Assembly (NCBI RefSeq): GCF_000190475.1
Contig: NZ_AEWH01000024.1
Coordinates: 62,001-126,000 of the forward strand
Direction of reading: 5' to 3'
Length of the DNA: 64,000 nucleotides
Source: Ornithinibacillus scapharcae TW25
Lineage (GTDB): Bacteria; Bacillota; Bacilli; Bacillales; Amphibacillaceae
Notes under the pieces: generated by a model
Database searches by the model: none
What the model was told of the DNA's origin: nothing
The model's input: the letters and a program-made list of their open reading frames with translations, nothing else
Translations under genes and position numbers: made by a program
Part shown: positions 9,174-17,689 of the stretch, one piece after another
Position numbering within the stretch: position 1 is the first letter of the stretch
How the letters are laid out: every line of letters starts with the position of its first letter

Positions 9174-9959
9174 ATGGAAACATCAATCTCAGTTCGCAAC
9201 GTGACAAAGAGGCATAAACTCTATGCTGGAACATCAGAGAAGCTAAAAGATATTTTCCTTCGTAAGGATTATGGAGAGGATTTCTATGCCTTAAAAGGAA
9301 TTAGTTTTGAAGCGAAGGCAGGAGAAGTAATTGGTTTTGTAGGCATAAATGGTGCAGGGAAGTCGACCCTATCTAATATTATTGCAGGTATTTTGCCAGA
9401 AACGTCTGGTGAGGTAGAAGTGAATGGAGAGGTTTCTCTCATTGCCGTCTCTTCCGGGCTTAAGGCAAATCTAACTGGACGCGAAAATATAGAGCTAAAG
9501 TGTTTGATGCTTGGATTCTCAAAGCGGGAAATTGAAAAGCTAGAACCAGGCATTATCGAATTCGCGGAGCTTGATCAATTTATTGATCAGCCAGTAAAGT
9601 CTTATTCCAGTGGGATGAAATCAAGGCTTGGTTTTGCCATTTCGGTAACAATTGACCCGGATATTATCATCATTGATGAGGCACTCTCTGTCGGAGATAA
9701 AGCCTTTTCTGAAAAAGCCTTTCATAAAATGATGGAATTCAAAAAAGCAGGCAAGACTATTATTTTTGTGAGTCATTCAACAAAGCAAATGAAGAAATTC
9801 ACAGACAAGGTTCTTTGGTTAGAATTTGGGCGCGTACGAGAATTCGGACCAACAAAAGAGATCCTACCAAAGTATGATGCGTTTATTGAAGAGTATAAAG
9901 CGATGACTAAAATAGAAAAAGAGAATTATCGTAGACAAGGTCAGTCGTTGCCGATATAG
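9174..9959 (+). CDS. tagH: Teichoic acid ABC exporter, ATP-binding subunit
   Basis: This 261-residue ATPase has Walker A GINGAGKST, signature YSSGMKSRLGF, Walker B DIIIIDEALSVGD and the H-loop VSHS. The family powers WTA export together with TagG. It is the short form found for example in staphylococci; the Bacillus subtilis TagH has a long extra C-terminal region that is absent here, and the stop and terminator follow cleanly, so this is not a truncation. It is the last gene of the operon. Confidence 0.93.
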   Translation: METSISVRNVTKRHKLYAGTSEKLKDIFLRKDYGEDFYALKGISFEAKAGEVIGFVGINGAGKSTLSNIIAGILPETSGEVEVNGEVSLIAVSSGLKANLTGRENIELKCLMLGFSKREIEKLEPGIIEFAELDQFIDQPVKSYSSGMKSRLGFAISVTIDPDIIIIDEALSVGDKAFSEKAFHKMMEFKKAGKTIIFVSHSTKQMKKFTDKVLWLEFGRVREFGPTKEILPKYDAFIEEYKAMTKIEKENYRRQGQSLPI

Positions 9960-9964
9960 GATGG

Positions 9965-9995
9965 AGGTTGTGCGTTAAAAGCACAACCTTTTTTT
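9965..9995 (+). terminator. Terminator of the tagF-like/tagG/tagH operon
   Basis: A 9-bp perfect stem (AGGTTGTGC with GCACAACCT, 7-base loop) runs into seven T residues, just after the tagH stop. Confidence 0.9.
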
Positions 9996-10029
9996 GATGG
10001 GGATTGTTGTTGTGTGAGAGAGAGGGAGA

Positions 10030-10402
10030 TTGTCGCGTGAGAGGTGGTGTCACTGGAGAGAGAAGAGGACTGCCGCGTGAGAGATGGTGTCGCTGGAGAG
10101 AGAAGTGGACTGGCGGGAATGACAGGTGTCGCTGGAGAGAGAAGAGGACTGGCGGGAATGACAGGTGTCGCGCGAAATAGAAGAGGATTGCCGCGGGAAT
10201 GACAGGTGTCGCGCGAAATAGAAGAGGATTGCCGCGGGAATGACAGGTGTCGCGCGAAATAGAAGAGGATTGCCGCGGGAATGACTAGATGTCGCGCAAG
10301 GAAGTAATAGAGTCACGCGACTGGGCTTAACTCTCGCGAAAATGTACAATTGTCGGGTTAGAATAAGTAAAGTCGAGTAAGAAATGATAATTGTCTCGCA
10401 AC
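10030..10402. repeat. Array 1: phased GC-rich repeats with about 20-bp spacing
   Basis: About 19 short cores related to TCGCGCGA occur across the gap between tagH and the NERD gene. Core positions include 10034, 10051, 10074, 10091, 10112, 10130, 10151, 10169, 10192, 10210, 10233, 10251, 10274, 10293, 10314, 10354, 10374 and 10395. The centre (about 10154-10277) is a near-perfect 41-bp tandem repeat made of two cores spaced 18 and 23 bp; the right side has diverged but keeps 20-21 bp spacing. The element design matches three other arrays in this window. I see no convincing gene in it; the open frames come from the repeats lacking stops. Confidence 0.85.
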
Positions 10403-10633
10403 TTTAATATGAATCGGCACAGTAAACATAAGATATCTCATAAATGTTACAGAGCTAATTTAAAATTGTTAATTAAGTTATTATCAAGAAACTAACCTAC
10501 AAGAAAAATATAATTTAATTTATACTAAATCGAAATTTCGGTTAAAAACTCTGGATGATTTAAGAGTTTTAGAAAGGTGACCTCCCTAACTCTGTCTTAT
10601 ATAATTGGGCAAAAATGTTAGGGTGATTTTTTT

Positions 10634-11577
10634 ATGTTATTAAAGAAAAGGGAAATGCCAATACCTTTAATGCAGTTACAAGCACTAATACCGAGGTTGT
10701 CCCCAGACTATCCACTTTTAGCAAAGTTAAAGTGGGATGAAAAAGCTAGACTAAAAGGTTATGAGGGAGAGAGAAATATTGACTATTTTATTGGGCTTCT
10801 AGCAGATAGGTTCCATATTCTTCATGATGTTTGTCTCACGGTGAATAGTCTTATTGTACAGATAGACTCTATTATTATTTCTAATAAAGCCGTGTATATT
10901 ATAGAAATGAAGAACTATAGTCAAAAGGTTATTTTTGACACCAAATTAAATCAATTCATTCAGACGGATGGGAAAGTAGATAAAGGATTTAACAATCCTA
11001 TAATGCAAGCTGAGAATCAGCGTCTACAGTTACGGATGTGGCTGCAACAACACGGAATTAATATACCAATATATTTTTGGTAGTGTTTAGTAATTCCAAC
11101 ACAATAATTGAAGTTAAAGGAGAAGAAAGTTTAATCGCTGATGTAGTGGCACATGCGGATAATCTTCCTAAGAAGATATTAGAGAAAGAATCTATGATAG
11201 AAAATGATAGAGAATTTGATGAGCATGAAATTGGAAAAGTAATTTTAAGGGGAAGTAAGGAATTCTCATTAAATATTATGAAAGAATATAAGATTAATAG
11301 TGAGGATATTCTTTCAGGTGTCCACTGTCCAAAGTGTGGGACATTAGGAATGGAAAGGATCTATGCGAATTGGAAATGTAGGAGATGTGAGTTTCATTCG
11401 AAATTGGCACACCGAAAGGCGCTAGATGATTATTTTGTTCTTCTGGGATCAGTCATAAATAACACAACATGTAGAAAGTTCTTAAACATTAATTCAAAGG
11501 ATGTTGCAACTAGAATATTAAAAACTAGCGGATTGAATTATGATGAGAAATATAGAAGATGGGAAAAAAGAAGTTGA
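10634..11577 (+). pseudogene. NERD-domain protein with C-terminal zinc ribbon, split by a frameshift
   Basis: Two adjoining frames together make one gene. The first (10634-11083) is a NERD (nuclease-related) domain with GYEGERNIDYFI, QIDSIIISNKAVYIIEMKNY and NPIMQAENQRLQLRMW. The second (from about 11077 to 11577) resumes with VVFSNSNTIIEVKGE and ends in a topoisomerase-type zinc ribbon with CPKCG and CRRC. The break is in a run of five T (11074-11078); one extra T would restore IYFLVVFSN. It is either a real loss of function or a homopolymer sequencing error. NERD is predicted to be a DNA-processing domain. The gene is flanked on both sides by phased repeat arrays. Confidence 0.85.
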
Positions 11578-11589
11578 GTCAATGGGGCA

Positions 11590-11978
11590 ATCCCGCGCGA
11601 GATGTGCTTGCCCCGCGCGCCCCTGCGCGAGTTCATCACTCTCGCGCGATCGTGTCCAAAAGTTACGAGGGAACTAACAAAAGTCGCGCGACAACTAGTA
11701 AAATCGCGCGTGCGCCGATAAAAGTCGCACGAGAATTCCCGCCTCGCGTAAGAATAAATAAGTACCGCGCGAGCAAGAATAATAGTGTCGCGGGAGTAAG
11801 CCTGTCCCCGCGCGCCTCTGAGCACCCTGGCGCGACTTCATCACTCTCGCGCGATCGTGTCCAAAAGTTACGAGGGAACTAACAAAAGTCGCGCGACAAC
11901 TAGTAAAATCGCGCGTGCGCCGATAAAAGTCGCGCGAGAATACCTGCCTCGCGCGCCTCTGGAGCACACCGGCGCGAC
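11590..11978. repeat. Array 2: phased TCGCGCGA-type repeats with a 205-bp internal duplication
   Basis: About 19 cores occur at 11594, 11614, 11643, 11664, 11685, 11705, 11726, 11745, 11766, 11789, 11809, 11829, 11848, 11869, 11890, 11910, 11931, 11950 and 11971, an average spacing close to 20.5 bp. Many are exact TCGCGCGA palindromes. The block starting near 11630 recurs near 11835, offset 205 bp, which equals ten units, with few changes. The array lies between the convergent NERD gene and oppF-like gene. Bases between cores are otherwise not conserved between units. Open frames on both strands are low-complexity by-products and not called as genes. Confidence 0.88.
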
Positions 11979-12000
11979 AAAAGCCCTCACCATGAGGGCT
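11977..12000 (-). terminator. Terminator of the oppD/oppF-like operon
   Basis: An 8-bp perfect stem (AGCCCTCA with TGAGGGCT, 3-base loop) is followed on the minus strand by TTTTG, abutting the stop codon. Confidence 0.75.
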
Positions 12001-12992
12001 TAATTATTTATCACAACACTATTTCCCTTGTACAAATGACAAGCAACAGAACGCCCATCCTTCTGTTCCACAAGCTCTGGCCTTTCCACCTTACAATGGT
12101 CAAAAGCTAATGGGCAGCGAGTATGAAAAGGACAACCGCTAGGTGGGTTAGCTGGATTTGGTGGTTCGCCGACCAACTGAATTCTTTCTCTTCTTTTCTC
12201 TATTTTTGTCCTTGGTACAGCGGAGAGTAGTGCCTGTGTATATGGGTGTAATGGATCTTCATAGATTGCTTGTTTTGGTCCAATTTCTACTAATCTACCG
12301 AGGTACATCACGCCCACACGGTCACTGATATGTTTCACCACACTTAAGTCATGGGCAATGAATAAATAGGTTAGATCGAATTCTTCTTGTAAATCTTTCA
12401 TTAAATTTAACACTTGGGCTTGGACAGATACATCCAATGCGGAAACCGGTTCATCTCCGATAATAAACTTCGGATTTGTTGCGAGTGCACGTGCAATACC
12501 AATTCGTTGACGTTGACCACCGGAAAATTCATGTGGAAATTTGGTTCGTGCGTCCTCGGAGAGTCCGACCTTCTCAAGCATCTCAATTACCCGAGTTGTC
12601 CTCTCTTGCTTGGATATCCCCGTTTGGACGGTTAATGGTTCTTCGATAATTTTTTGTACAGAAAATCTTGGATTCAACGAAGAGTATGGATCTTGGAAAA
12701 TAAGTTGCATGTCCTTTCGGTAGGATCGTAGTTCTTGATTTGTTGCCTTTCCAATATCATGGCCACCAAAAAGTATTTCACCTGCAGTTGGCTCAAGCAG
12801 GCGTAGAATAGTTCTCGCCATTGTTGATTTTCCGGAGCCAGATTCTCCAACTATTCCCAACGTTTCTCCTTTGTATATATCAAAACTAACACCATCTACA
12901 GCTTTAACATGGCCAGTAGGGCGCTTCAAGATGCCACGCCTAAAAGGGAAATATTTCTTTAAGTCTTTTACTTTAAGTAGTTTTTCCGGCAT
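12000..12992 (-). CDS. Oligopeptide/dipeptide ABC transporter ATP-binding protein (OppF type)
   Basis: This 330-residue ATPase has Walker [10 protein letters not shown], signature [15 protein letters not shown], Walker [12 protein letters not shown] and the C-terminal oligopeptide-binding extension with [14 protein letters not shown], which marks the Opp/Dpp class (Cys-rich, often iron-sulphur binding). It powers peptide import from the cytoplasmic side. It starts two bases after the stop of the OppD-type gene, so the two are translationally close. Its binding protein and permeases are divergent at 14297-17641. Confidence 0.9.
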   Translation of the reverse strand: MPEKLLKVKDLKKYFPFRRGILKRPTGHVKAVDGVSFDIYKGETLGIVGESGSGKSTMARTILRLLEPTAGEILFGGHDIGKATNQELRSYRKDMQLIFQDPYSSLNPRFSVQKIIEEPLTVQTGISKQERTTRVIEMLEKVGLSEDARTKFPHEFSGGQRQRIGIARALATNPKFIIGDEPVSALDVSVQAQVLNLMKDLQEEFDLTYLFIAHDLSVVKHISDRVGVMYLGRLVEIGPKQAIYEDPLHPYTQALLSAVPRTKIEKRRERIQLVGEPPNPANPPSGCPFHTRCPLAFDHCKVERPELVEQKDGRSVACHLYKGNSVVINN

Positions 12993-12994
12993 TC

Positions 12995-14014
12995 TTATGC
13001 CCCCTCATGTAAAAAGCATCGTGCTTGATGATTTTCTTTAATCTGTCTCAATTCCGGTGTTTTTTGTCGGCAAATATCCATGGCAAATTTACATCTAGAT
13101 GCGAATCTACAGCCTTTTGGAAATTGATCTGCTGGCGTGACAGAACCTGGTATTGCTTCCAATCGTTCCACATCCTCATCTAAGTCTGGAATGCTATTTA
13201 ATAGTCCCACCGTATAAGGATGTTTTGGATTTTCAAAAACTTCTTGAACGGTTGCCTCTTCCACTATCTGTCCACCGTACATAACGAGTACCCGATTAGC
13301 TACTTCAGCCACAACGCCCATATCATGGGTGATTAATAGAATGGAAGAGTTAAAATGCTCCTTCATTTCCTGCAACAAATCTAATATTTGCGCTTGGATT
13401 GTAACATCTAATGCGGTAGTTGGTTCATCCGCTATTAATAGCTTAGGTTCACAGGACATGGCAATGGCAATCATAACACGCTGTCTCATTCCACCAGATA
13501 ACTGGTGTGGGTACTCTTTCATGATTTCTTCCGCTCTTGCAAATCCAACCATTTTTAGTAATTGTACACCGTTTTCATAAGCTTCTTTTTTACTCACCTT
13601 TTTATGTTTTCGAATGGATTCTGTTATTTGACTTCCAATAGTAAAAACAGGGTCTAAAGAGGTCGTCGGCTCCTGAAAAATCATCCCAATGTCTTTTCCT
13701 CGTACCTTGTTCATTTCCTTATTTGAGAGTGATAAAAGTTCTCTACCATCCAGTTTTATAGAACCTGAAAGGATTTTACCAGGTGGCGTAGGTATTAGCT
13801 GCATGATGGAAAGGGACGTGACACTTTTTCCACTACCGGATTCACCGACAAGTGCAACGGTTTCTCCCTTATTAATGGAAAAGCTTATATTATCAACTGC
13901 TTTTACTTCCTTATCCTTTGAAGGGAAAAAATAAGTTTTTAGTTCTTTAACTTCTAATAGTTTTTCTGTATTATCTGTAATGGAAGGTATAAATTTTGAT
14001 GCTTGTTTTATCAT
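12995..14014 (-). CDS. Oligopeptide/dipeptide ABC transporter ATP-binding protein (OppD type)
   Basis: This 339-residue ATPase has Walker [10 protein letters not shown], signature [15 protein letters not shown], Walker [13 protein letters not shown] and a C-terminal Cys cluster [14 protein letters not shown]. It forms the ATPase heterodimer with the downstream OppF-type subunit. I chose ATG 14014 because AGGAGG lies 6-7 bases upstream; the in-frame ATG at 14056 has no ribosome site. It is transcribed away from the binding protein gene at 14297; the 280-bp gap must hold both promoters. Confidence 0.9.
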   Translation of the reverse strand: MIKQASKFIPSITDNTEKLLEVKELKTYFFPSKDKEVKAVDNISFSINKGETVALVGESGSGKSVTSLSIMQLIPTPPGKILSGSIKLDGRELLSLSNKEMNKVRGKDIGMIFQEPTTSLDPVFTIGSQITESIRKHKKVSKKEAYENGVQLLKMVGFARAEEIMKEYPHQLSGGMRQRVMIAIAMSCEPKLLIADEPTTALDVTIQAQILDLLQEMKEHFNSSILLITHDMGVVAEVANRVLVMYGGQIVEEATVQEVFENPKHPYTVGLLNSIPDLDEDVERLEAIPGSVTPADQFPKGCRFASRCKFAMDICRQKTPELRQIKENHQARCFLHEGA

Positions 14015-14296
14015 GCTGAGCCTCCTACAACATAGATTTTCTATGAAACTTTCCATCTCTTTCTTATCACGTTAAACTTAAACGTAATGTGTATGATTTG
14101 GTAATCCGTTATCAATCTAGTAAAACTGAATGAAGATTCATCTTTTTAGTTTTTCTTACTAACATTATAACGAATTTACGGTATAATTAGGAATAGCTTT
14201 GTGTTCTTATTAAATGTCATCATGGATAATTTCGTTTGTCGGGTCTAGTTACATAAACAAAAGATTGTCTCAAATTAAAAAAGAGGAGTTTGTTGC

Positions 14297-15832
14297 ATGC
14301 GAAATTTTTTCAAGATCTTCATTACCTTTAGTACGTTATTAGCACTAGTCATAGTTGTAAGTGCTTGTTCTGATAAAGAAGAAAATAGTGCAAGTAAAGG
14401 TTCCGATGAGGACAATGGGGTTAATATTCGAATTAATAATGATCCAGACTTTCTTGATCCTCATATGGCACAAGCATCTATTACGTTTCAAATGATTTTA
14501 AACATTTTTGATGGATTATTAGTAGGTGATACAGATGGATCCCTTCAACCTGCACTTGCAGAGGATTATACCATTTCAGAGGATGGATTAACGTATACGT
14601 TTACACTTCGTGATGGCGTTACTTTCCATAATGGTGACCCGTTAACGGTAGAGGATGTACAATACAGCTTTGAACGTCTGATGGGAGTAGAAACTGGAGA
14701 AGCCTTATCATCTAACTTTGAAAATGTTGCGTCCCTAGATGCACCAGATGAAAATACATTTATCATTACATTAAAAGAACCCAATTCGGCTTTTCTGTCT
14801 TATTTAACAGCGTTACATTCGGCAATTATTCCGAAGAATAACGATGGTAAGCATAATGAAAAACCGATTGGTACAGGTCCGTTCCAATTTAGTAACTATA
14901 GCCCAGAGAATAATATGGTTTTAGTGAAAAATGAAAATTACTGGAAAGAGGGTTTACCGTATTTGGATACGGTTACATTTACCTTCCAGCCTGATGATCA
15001 AACAGCTTTATTATCCTTACAAGCAGGGGAGATGGATATTGTAGCTGTTGGTTCACACCGTGTGCCGGAAGTAGAAAAGGATTTTAATATCGAATATCAA
15101 GATAGTAATTCCGTTTTGTTAGTTGGATATAACCAGCTAAAAGAACCTTTCAATGATATTCGTGTACGTCAGGCAATTAATTATGCTGTCAATAAAGACG
15201 ATGTGATTGAAGCAGCATTCTCTGGCTATGCGACTAAGCTTGGTTCTAACATGAGTCCTGCAGCTGGTGAGGTTCATAAAGAAGGCTTGGAAGATGCATA
15301 TGCACGTGATGTGGAAAAAGCGAAACAATTATTAGCTGAAGCTGGTTATAAAGATGGTTTCAGTACGACGTTATCCATTTCTTCTCATGCCGCACTTTAT
15401 ACGAATGTTGCACAGGTAGTTGTTGAAAATCTAAAAGAAGTTGGCATAGATGTCGAGATTGAGGTTGTGGAGTGGGGTGTTTGGTTAGAGAAAATCTATC
15501 AGGGTAGAGACTATGATATGACCATTATTGACTTCACTGGAGAACTTTCACCATATGAAACGATAGAACGTTATCAAAGTGATGCCAGTGGCAACCTATT
15601 TAATTTCTCAAACGAAGAATTTGATGGCTTAATGAAGGACGTTCTAACCGAGTCAAATGTAGATCGTCAAATCGAAATCTATCATCGTGCACAAGAGATT
15701 CTAAGTGAAGATGCTGCGGCTGTATATATGGCAGACTATCAAATTATCTGGGCATTAAATCCAAAACTAGAAGGATATAAATTATACCCATATTTCTTCC
15801 ACGACTTGTCAGAGGTTAAGTGGAAAAAGTAG
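14297..15832 (+). CDS. Peptide ABC transporter substrate-binding lipoprotein (SBP family 5)
   Basis: This 511-residue protein has a lipoprotein signal with lipobox VVSAC and the family-5 pattern: FLDPHMAQAS near the start, LAEDYTISEDGLTYTFTLRDGVTFHNGDPLT, and IGTGPFQFSNY. It captures peptides (possibly other ligands such as nickel or sugars, as in some relatives) outside the membrane. It starts at ATG 14297 behind AAGAGGAG. It leads an operon with the two permeases that follow. The ligand cannot be read from sequence alone. Confidence 0.9.
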   Translation: MRNFFKIFITFSTLLALVIVVSACSDKEENSASKGSDEDNGVNIRINNDPDFLDPHMAQASITFQMILNIFDGLLVGDTDGSLQPALAEDYTISEDGLTYTFTLRDGVTFHNGDPLTVEDVQYSFERLMGVETGEALSSNFENVASLDAPDENTFIITLKEPNSAFLSYLTALHSAIIPKNNDGKHNEKPIGTGPFQFSNYSPENNMVLVKNENYWKEGLPYLDTVTFTFQPDDQTALLSLQAGEMDIVAVGSHRVPEVEKDFNIEYQDSNSVLLVGYNQLKEPFNDIRVRQAINYAVNKDDVIEAAFSGYATKLGSNMSPAAGEVHKEGLEDAYARDVEKAKQLLAEAGYKDGFSTTLSISSHAALYTNVAQVVVENLKEVGIDVEIEVVEWGVWLEKIYQGRDYDMTIIDFTGELSPYETIERYQSDASGNLFNFSNEEFDGLMKDVLTESNVDRQIEIYHRAQEILSEDAAAVYMADYQIIWALNPKLEGYKLYPYFFHDLSEVKWKK

Positions 15833-15871
15833 TGAAAGTAAGATACGCCTTAGTAGAAGGGACTTGTACGA

Positions 15872-16813
15872 ATGGCCTATTTTATACGTAAGTTAGTATT
15901 GCTATTGGTTACATTGGTACTAGTATCATTGATTACCTTTGCAGTATTTCAAATTATACCTGGTGACCCTATTCGAATAATGTTAGGCCCAGAAGCAGAT
16001 GAGGCTAGAATTGAAACATTGGAGAAACAGCTCGGATTAGATAAGCCTCTCCATGAACAATATGGAAAATGGATTAGTGGTGTGGTTACCGGTGACTTAG
16101 GTGATTCCATTCGTTTTTCTAGACCAGTATCCGAATTGATTGCTGACCGGTTACCGGTGACCCTTTCGTTAGCGTTAATGTCCGTAGCAATTGTCATTAT
16201 CGTCTCGATTCCTTTAGGCATTTATATAGCAAGGAGACATAATACATTAGGTGATGTAATCTTTTCTTCTTTAACGCAGGTTGGGATGGCGGTTCCATCC
16301 TTTTGGCTTGGAATGTTGTTGATGCTCTATTTAGGTATGACGTTCTCTTTCTTTTCGATTAGCGGATATATTCCATGGTCGGAGAGCATTACAGGCGCAT
16401 TAGGTTCGTTGCTGTTACCAGCGATAACGATAGCAATACCACAAATTGCAATTTCGTTTCGTTACATTCGGAATACGATTATAGAGCAGTTGCAATTGGA
16501 TTATGTACGCACCATCCGTAGTAAAGGTATTGGGGAACGTTTTGTAATATATAAGCATGTCTTAAGGAATGCGATGATTCCAATCTTGACGGTATTTGGA
16601 CTAATATTTGCAGAGGTTGTAGCAGGTACCATTATAGTTGAACAAGTATTTGGTTTGCCTGGCTTTGGTAGCTTGCTGATTACTTCCATAAGCTATCGAG
16701 ATTTTCCTCTAGTTCAAGGGATTGTCATGTATATTACAATTGTTGTGGTGGTTATCAATTTTCTAATTGATATCCTATATGCAATTTTAGATCCTCGCAT
16801 ACGGTTAGGGTAG
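15872..16813 (+). CDS. Peptide ABC transporter permease (DppB/OppB type)
   Basis: This 313-residue protein has six membrane spans and the N-terminal block FAVFQIIPGDPIRIMLGPEA characteristic of DppB/OppB permeases. The EAA-like loop reads DYVRTIRSKGIGERFVIYKH, the contact site for the ATPase. It lies 39 bases after the binding protein gene and 9 bases before the second permease. Confidence 0.92.
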   Translation: MAYFIRKLVLLLVTLVLVSLITFAVFQIIPGDPIRIMLGPEADEARIETLEKQLGLDKPLHEQYGKWISGVVTGDLGDSIRFSRPVSELIADRLPVTLSLALMSVAIVIIVSIPLGIYIARRHNTLGDVIFSSLTQVGMAVPSFWLGMLLMLYLGMTFSFFSISGYIPWSESITGALGSLLLPAITIAIPQIAISFRYIRNTIIEQLQLDYVRTIRSKGIGERFVIYKHVLRNAMIPILTVFGLIFAEVVAGTIIVEQVFGLPGFGSLLITSISYRDFPLVQGIVMYITIVVVVINFLIDILYAILDPRIRLG

Positions 16814-16822
16814 GAGGAGCTT

Positions 16823-17641
16823 ATGAGAAATCTTCGAACATATGGAAAAAATATAAACCTCATTATCGGCGGGTTTATCCTAATGATGTTCTTTATCATG
16901 ATGGTCGTAAGCTTTTTCTATACACCTTATGATGTCAATTCAATGGATATTGCGAATAAGCTAAAGCCCCCTAGTGCAGACCATTTGCTTGGAACAGATG
17001 AATTTGGTAGAGATATTTTTAGTAGAATTATGCAGGGAACACAGACTGCATTCTTTGTAGGGGCGGTATCTGTATCCATAGGAATGGTATTTGGTACTTT
17101 AATTGGCGGTGTTGCTGGTTATTTTGGTGGCTGGATTGATGAGATCATCATGCGGGTCATTGATGCACTAATGGCATTTCCAGGTATTATTTTAGCGCTA
17201 ATGCTTGTTGCTGTGTTTGGTACAGGAATGATCAATACTTCTATCGCACTTGGTTTGATGGCTATTCCTGGAATTGCAAGAATTGCAAGGAGTGGCTTTT
17301 TACAAAGTAAGGAGCTTGAATATGTGCAAGCTGCAAAGTTAATGGGTTTATCCCAAATGAAAATTATGTTCAAGCATATCTTACCAAATGTTGCATCTCC
17401 ACTAATTGTTGCAGCATCTATTGCATTTGCTGTGGCAATGCTAGCTGAAGCTGGATTAAGCTATCTTGGCCTTGGTGTTCAGCCACCAGACCCAAGCTGG
17501 GGTAGAATGTTAAAGGATTCTCAGTCCTATCTCGTGAGTGCACCTTGGTATACATACGCACCAGGTGCAGTCATTACCCTTATGGTGCTTGGACTTTATA
17601 TGGTGAGTAATGCGATAAGAGATATACACGATCCACGTTGA
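16823..17641 (+). CDS. Peptide ABC transporter permease (DppC/OppC type)
   Basis: This 272-residue membrane protein has the OppC/DppC N-terminal pattern (PSADHLLGTDEFGRDIFSR) and the ATPase-contact loop EYVQAAKLMGLSQMKIMFKH. It pairs with the preceding permease to form the channel. It is the last gene before a strong terminator. Confidence 0.92.
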   Translation: MRNLRTYGKNINLIIGGFILMMFFIMMVVSFFYTPYDVNSMDIANKLKPPSADHLLGTDEFGRDIFSRIMQGTQTAFFVGAVSVSIGMVFGTLIGGVAGYFGGWIDEIIMRVIDALMAFPGIILALMLVAVFGTGMINTSIALGLMAIPGIARIARSGFLQSKELEYVQAAKLMGLSQMKIMFKHILPNVASPLIVAASIAFAVAMLAEAGLSYLGLGVQPPDPSWGRMLKDSQSYLVSAPWYTYAPGAVITLMVLGLYMVSNAIRDIHDPR

Positions 17642-17651
17642 TTCTAAAATA

Positions 17652-17689
17652 AATCCCTCTCCAGTCTGAATAAGGAGAGGGATTTTTTC
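17652..17689. terminator. Terminator between convergent permease and chemoreceptor genes
   Basis: An 11-bp perfect stem (AATCCCTCTCC with GGAGAGGGATT) is followed by TTTTTTC on the plus strand; on the minus strand the stem is followed by TATTTTA, so it may serve both genes. Confidence 0.85.

Noticed and set aside
10050-10349. 99-codon minus-strand frame over array 1
   Set aside because: It is a translation of the 41-bp repeat and has no independent support.
10030-10402. CRISPR array
   Set aside because: Cores are only about 8 bp, centre-to-centre spacing is about 20 bp, intervals are too short for spacers and no cas genes are present.
11559-11967. Several open frames on both strands over array 2 (low-complexity Arg/Ala-rich products)
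   Set aside because: They arise because the GC-rich repeat units lack stop codons in several frames at once; no ribosome site, no domain, and both strands are open over the same bases.
14015-14296. Promoters in the gap between the divergent peptide transporter operons
   Set aside because: A TATAAT occurs at 14182-14187 but no -35 box at acceptable spacing; not called.
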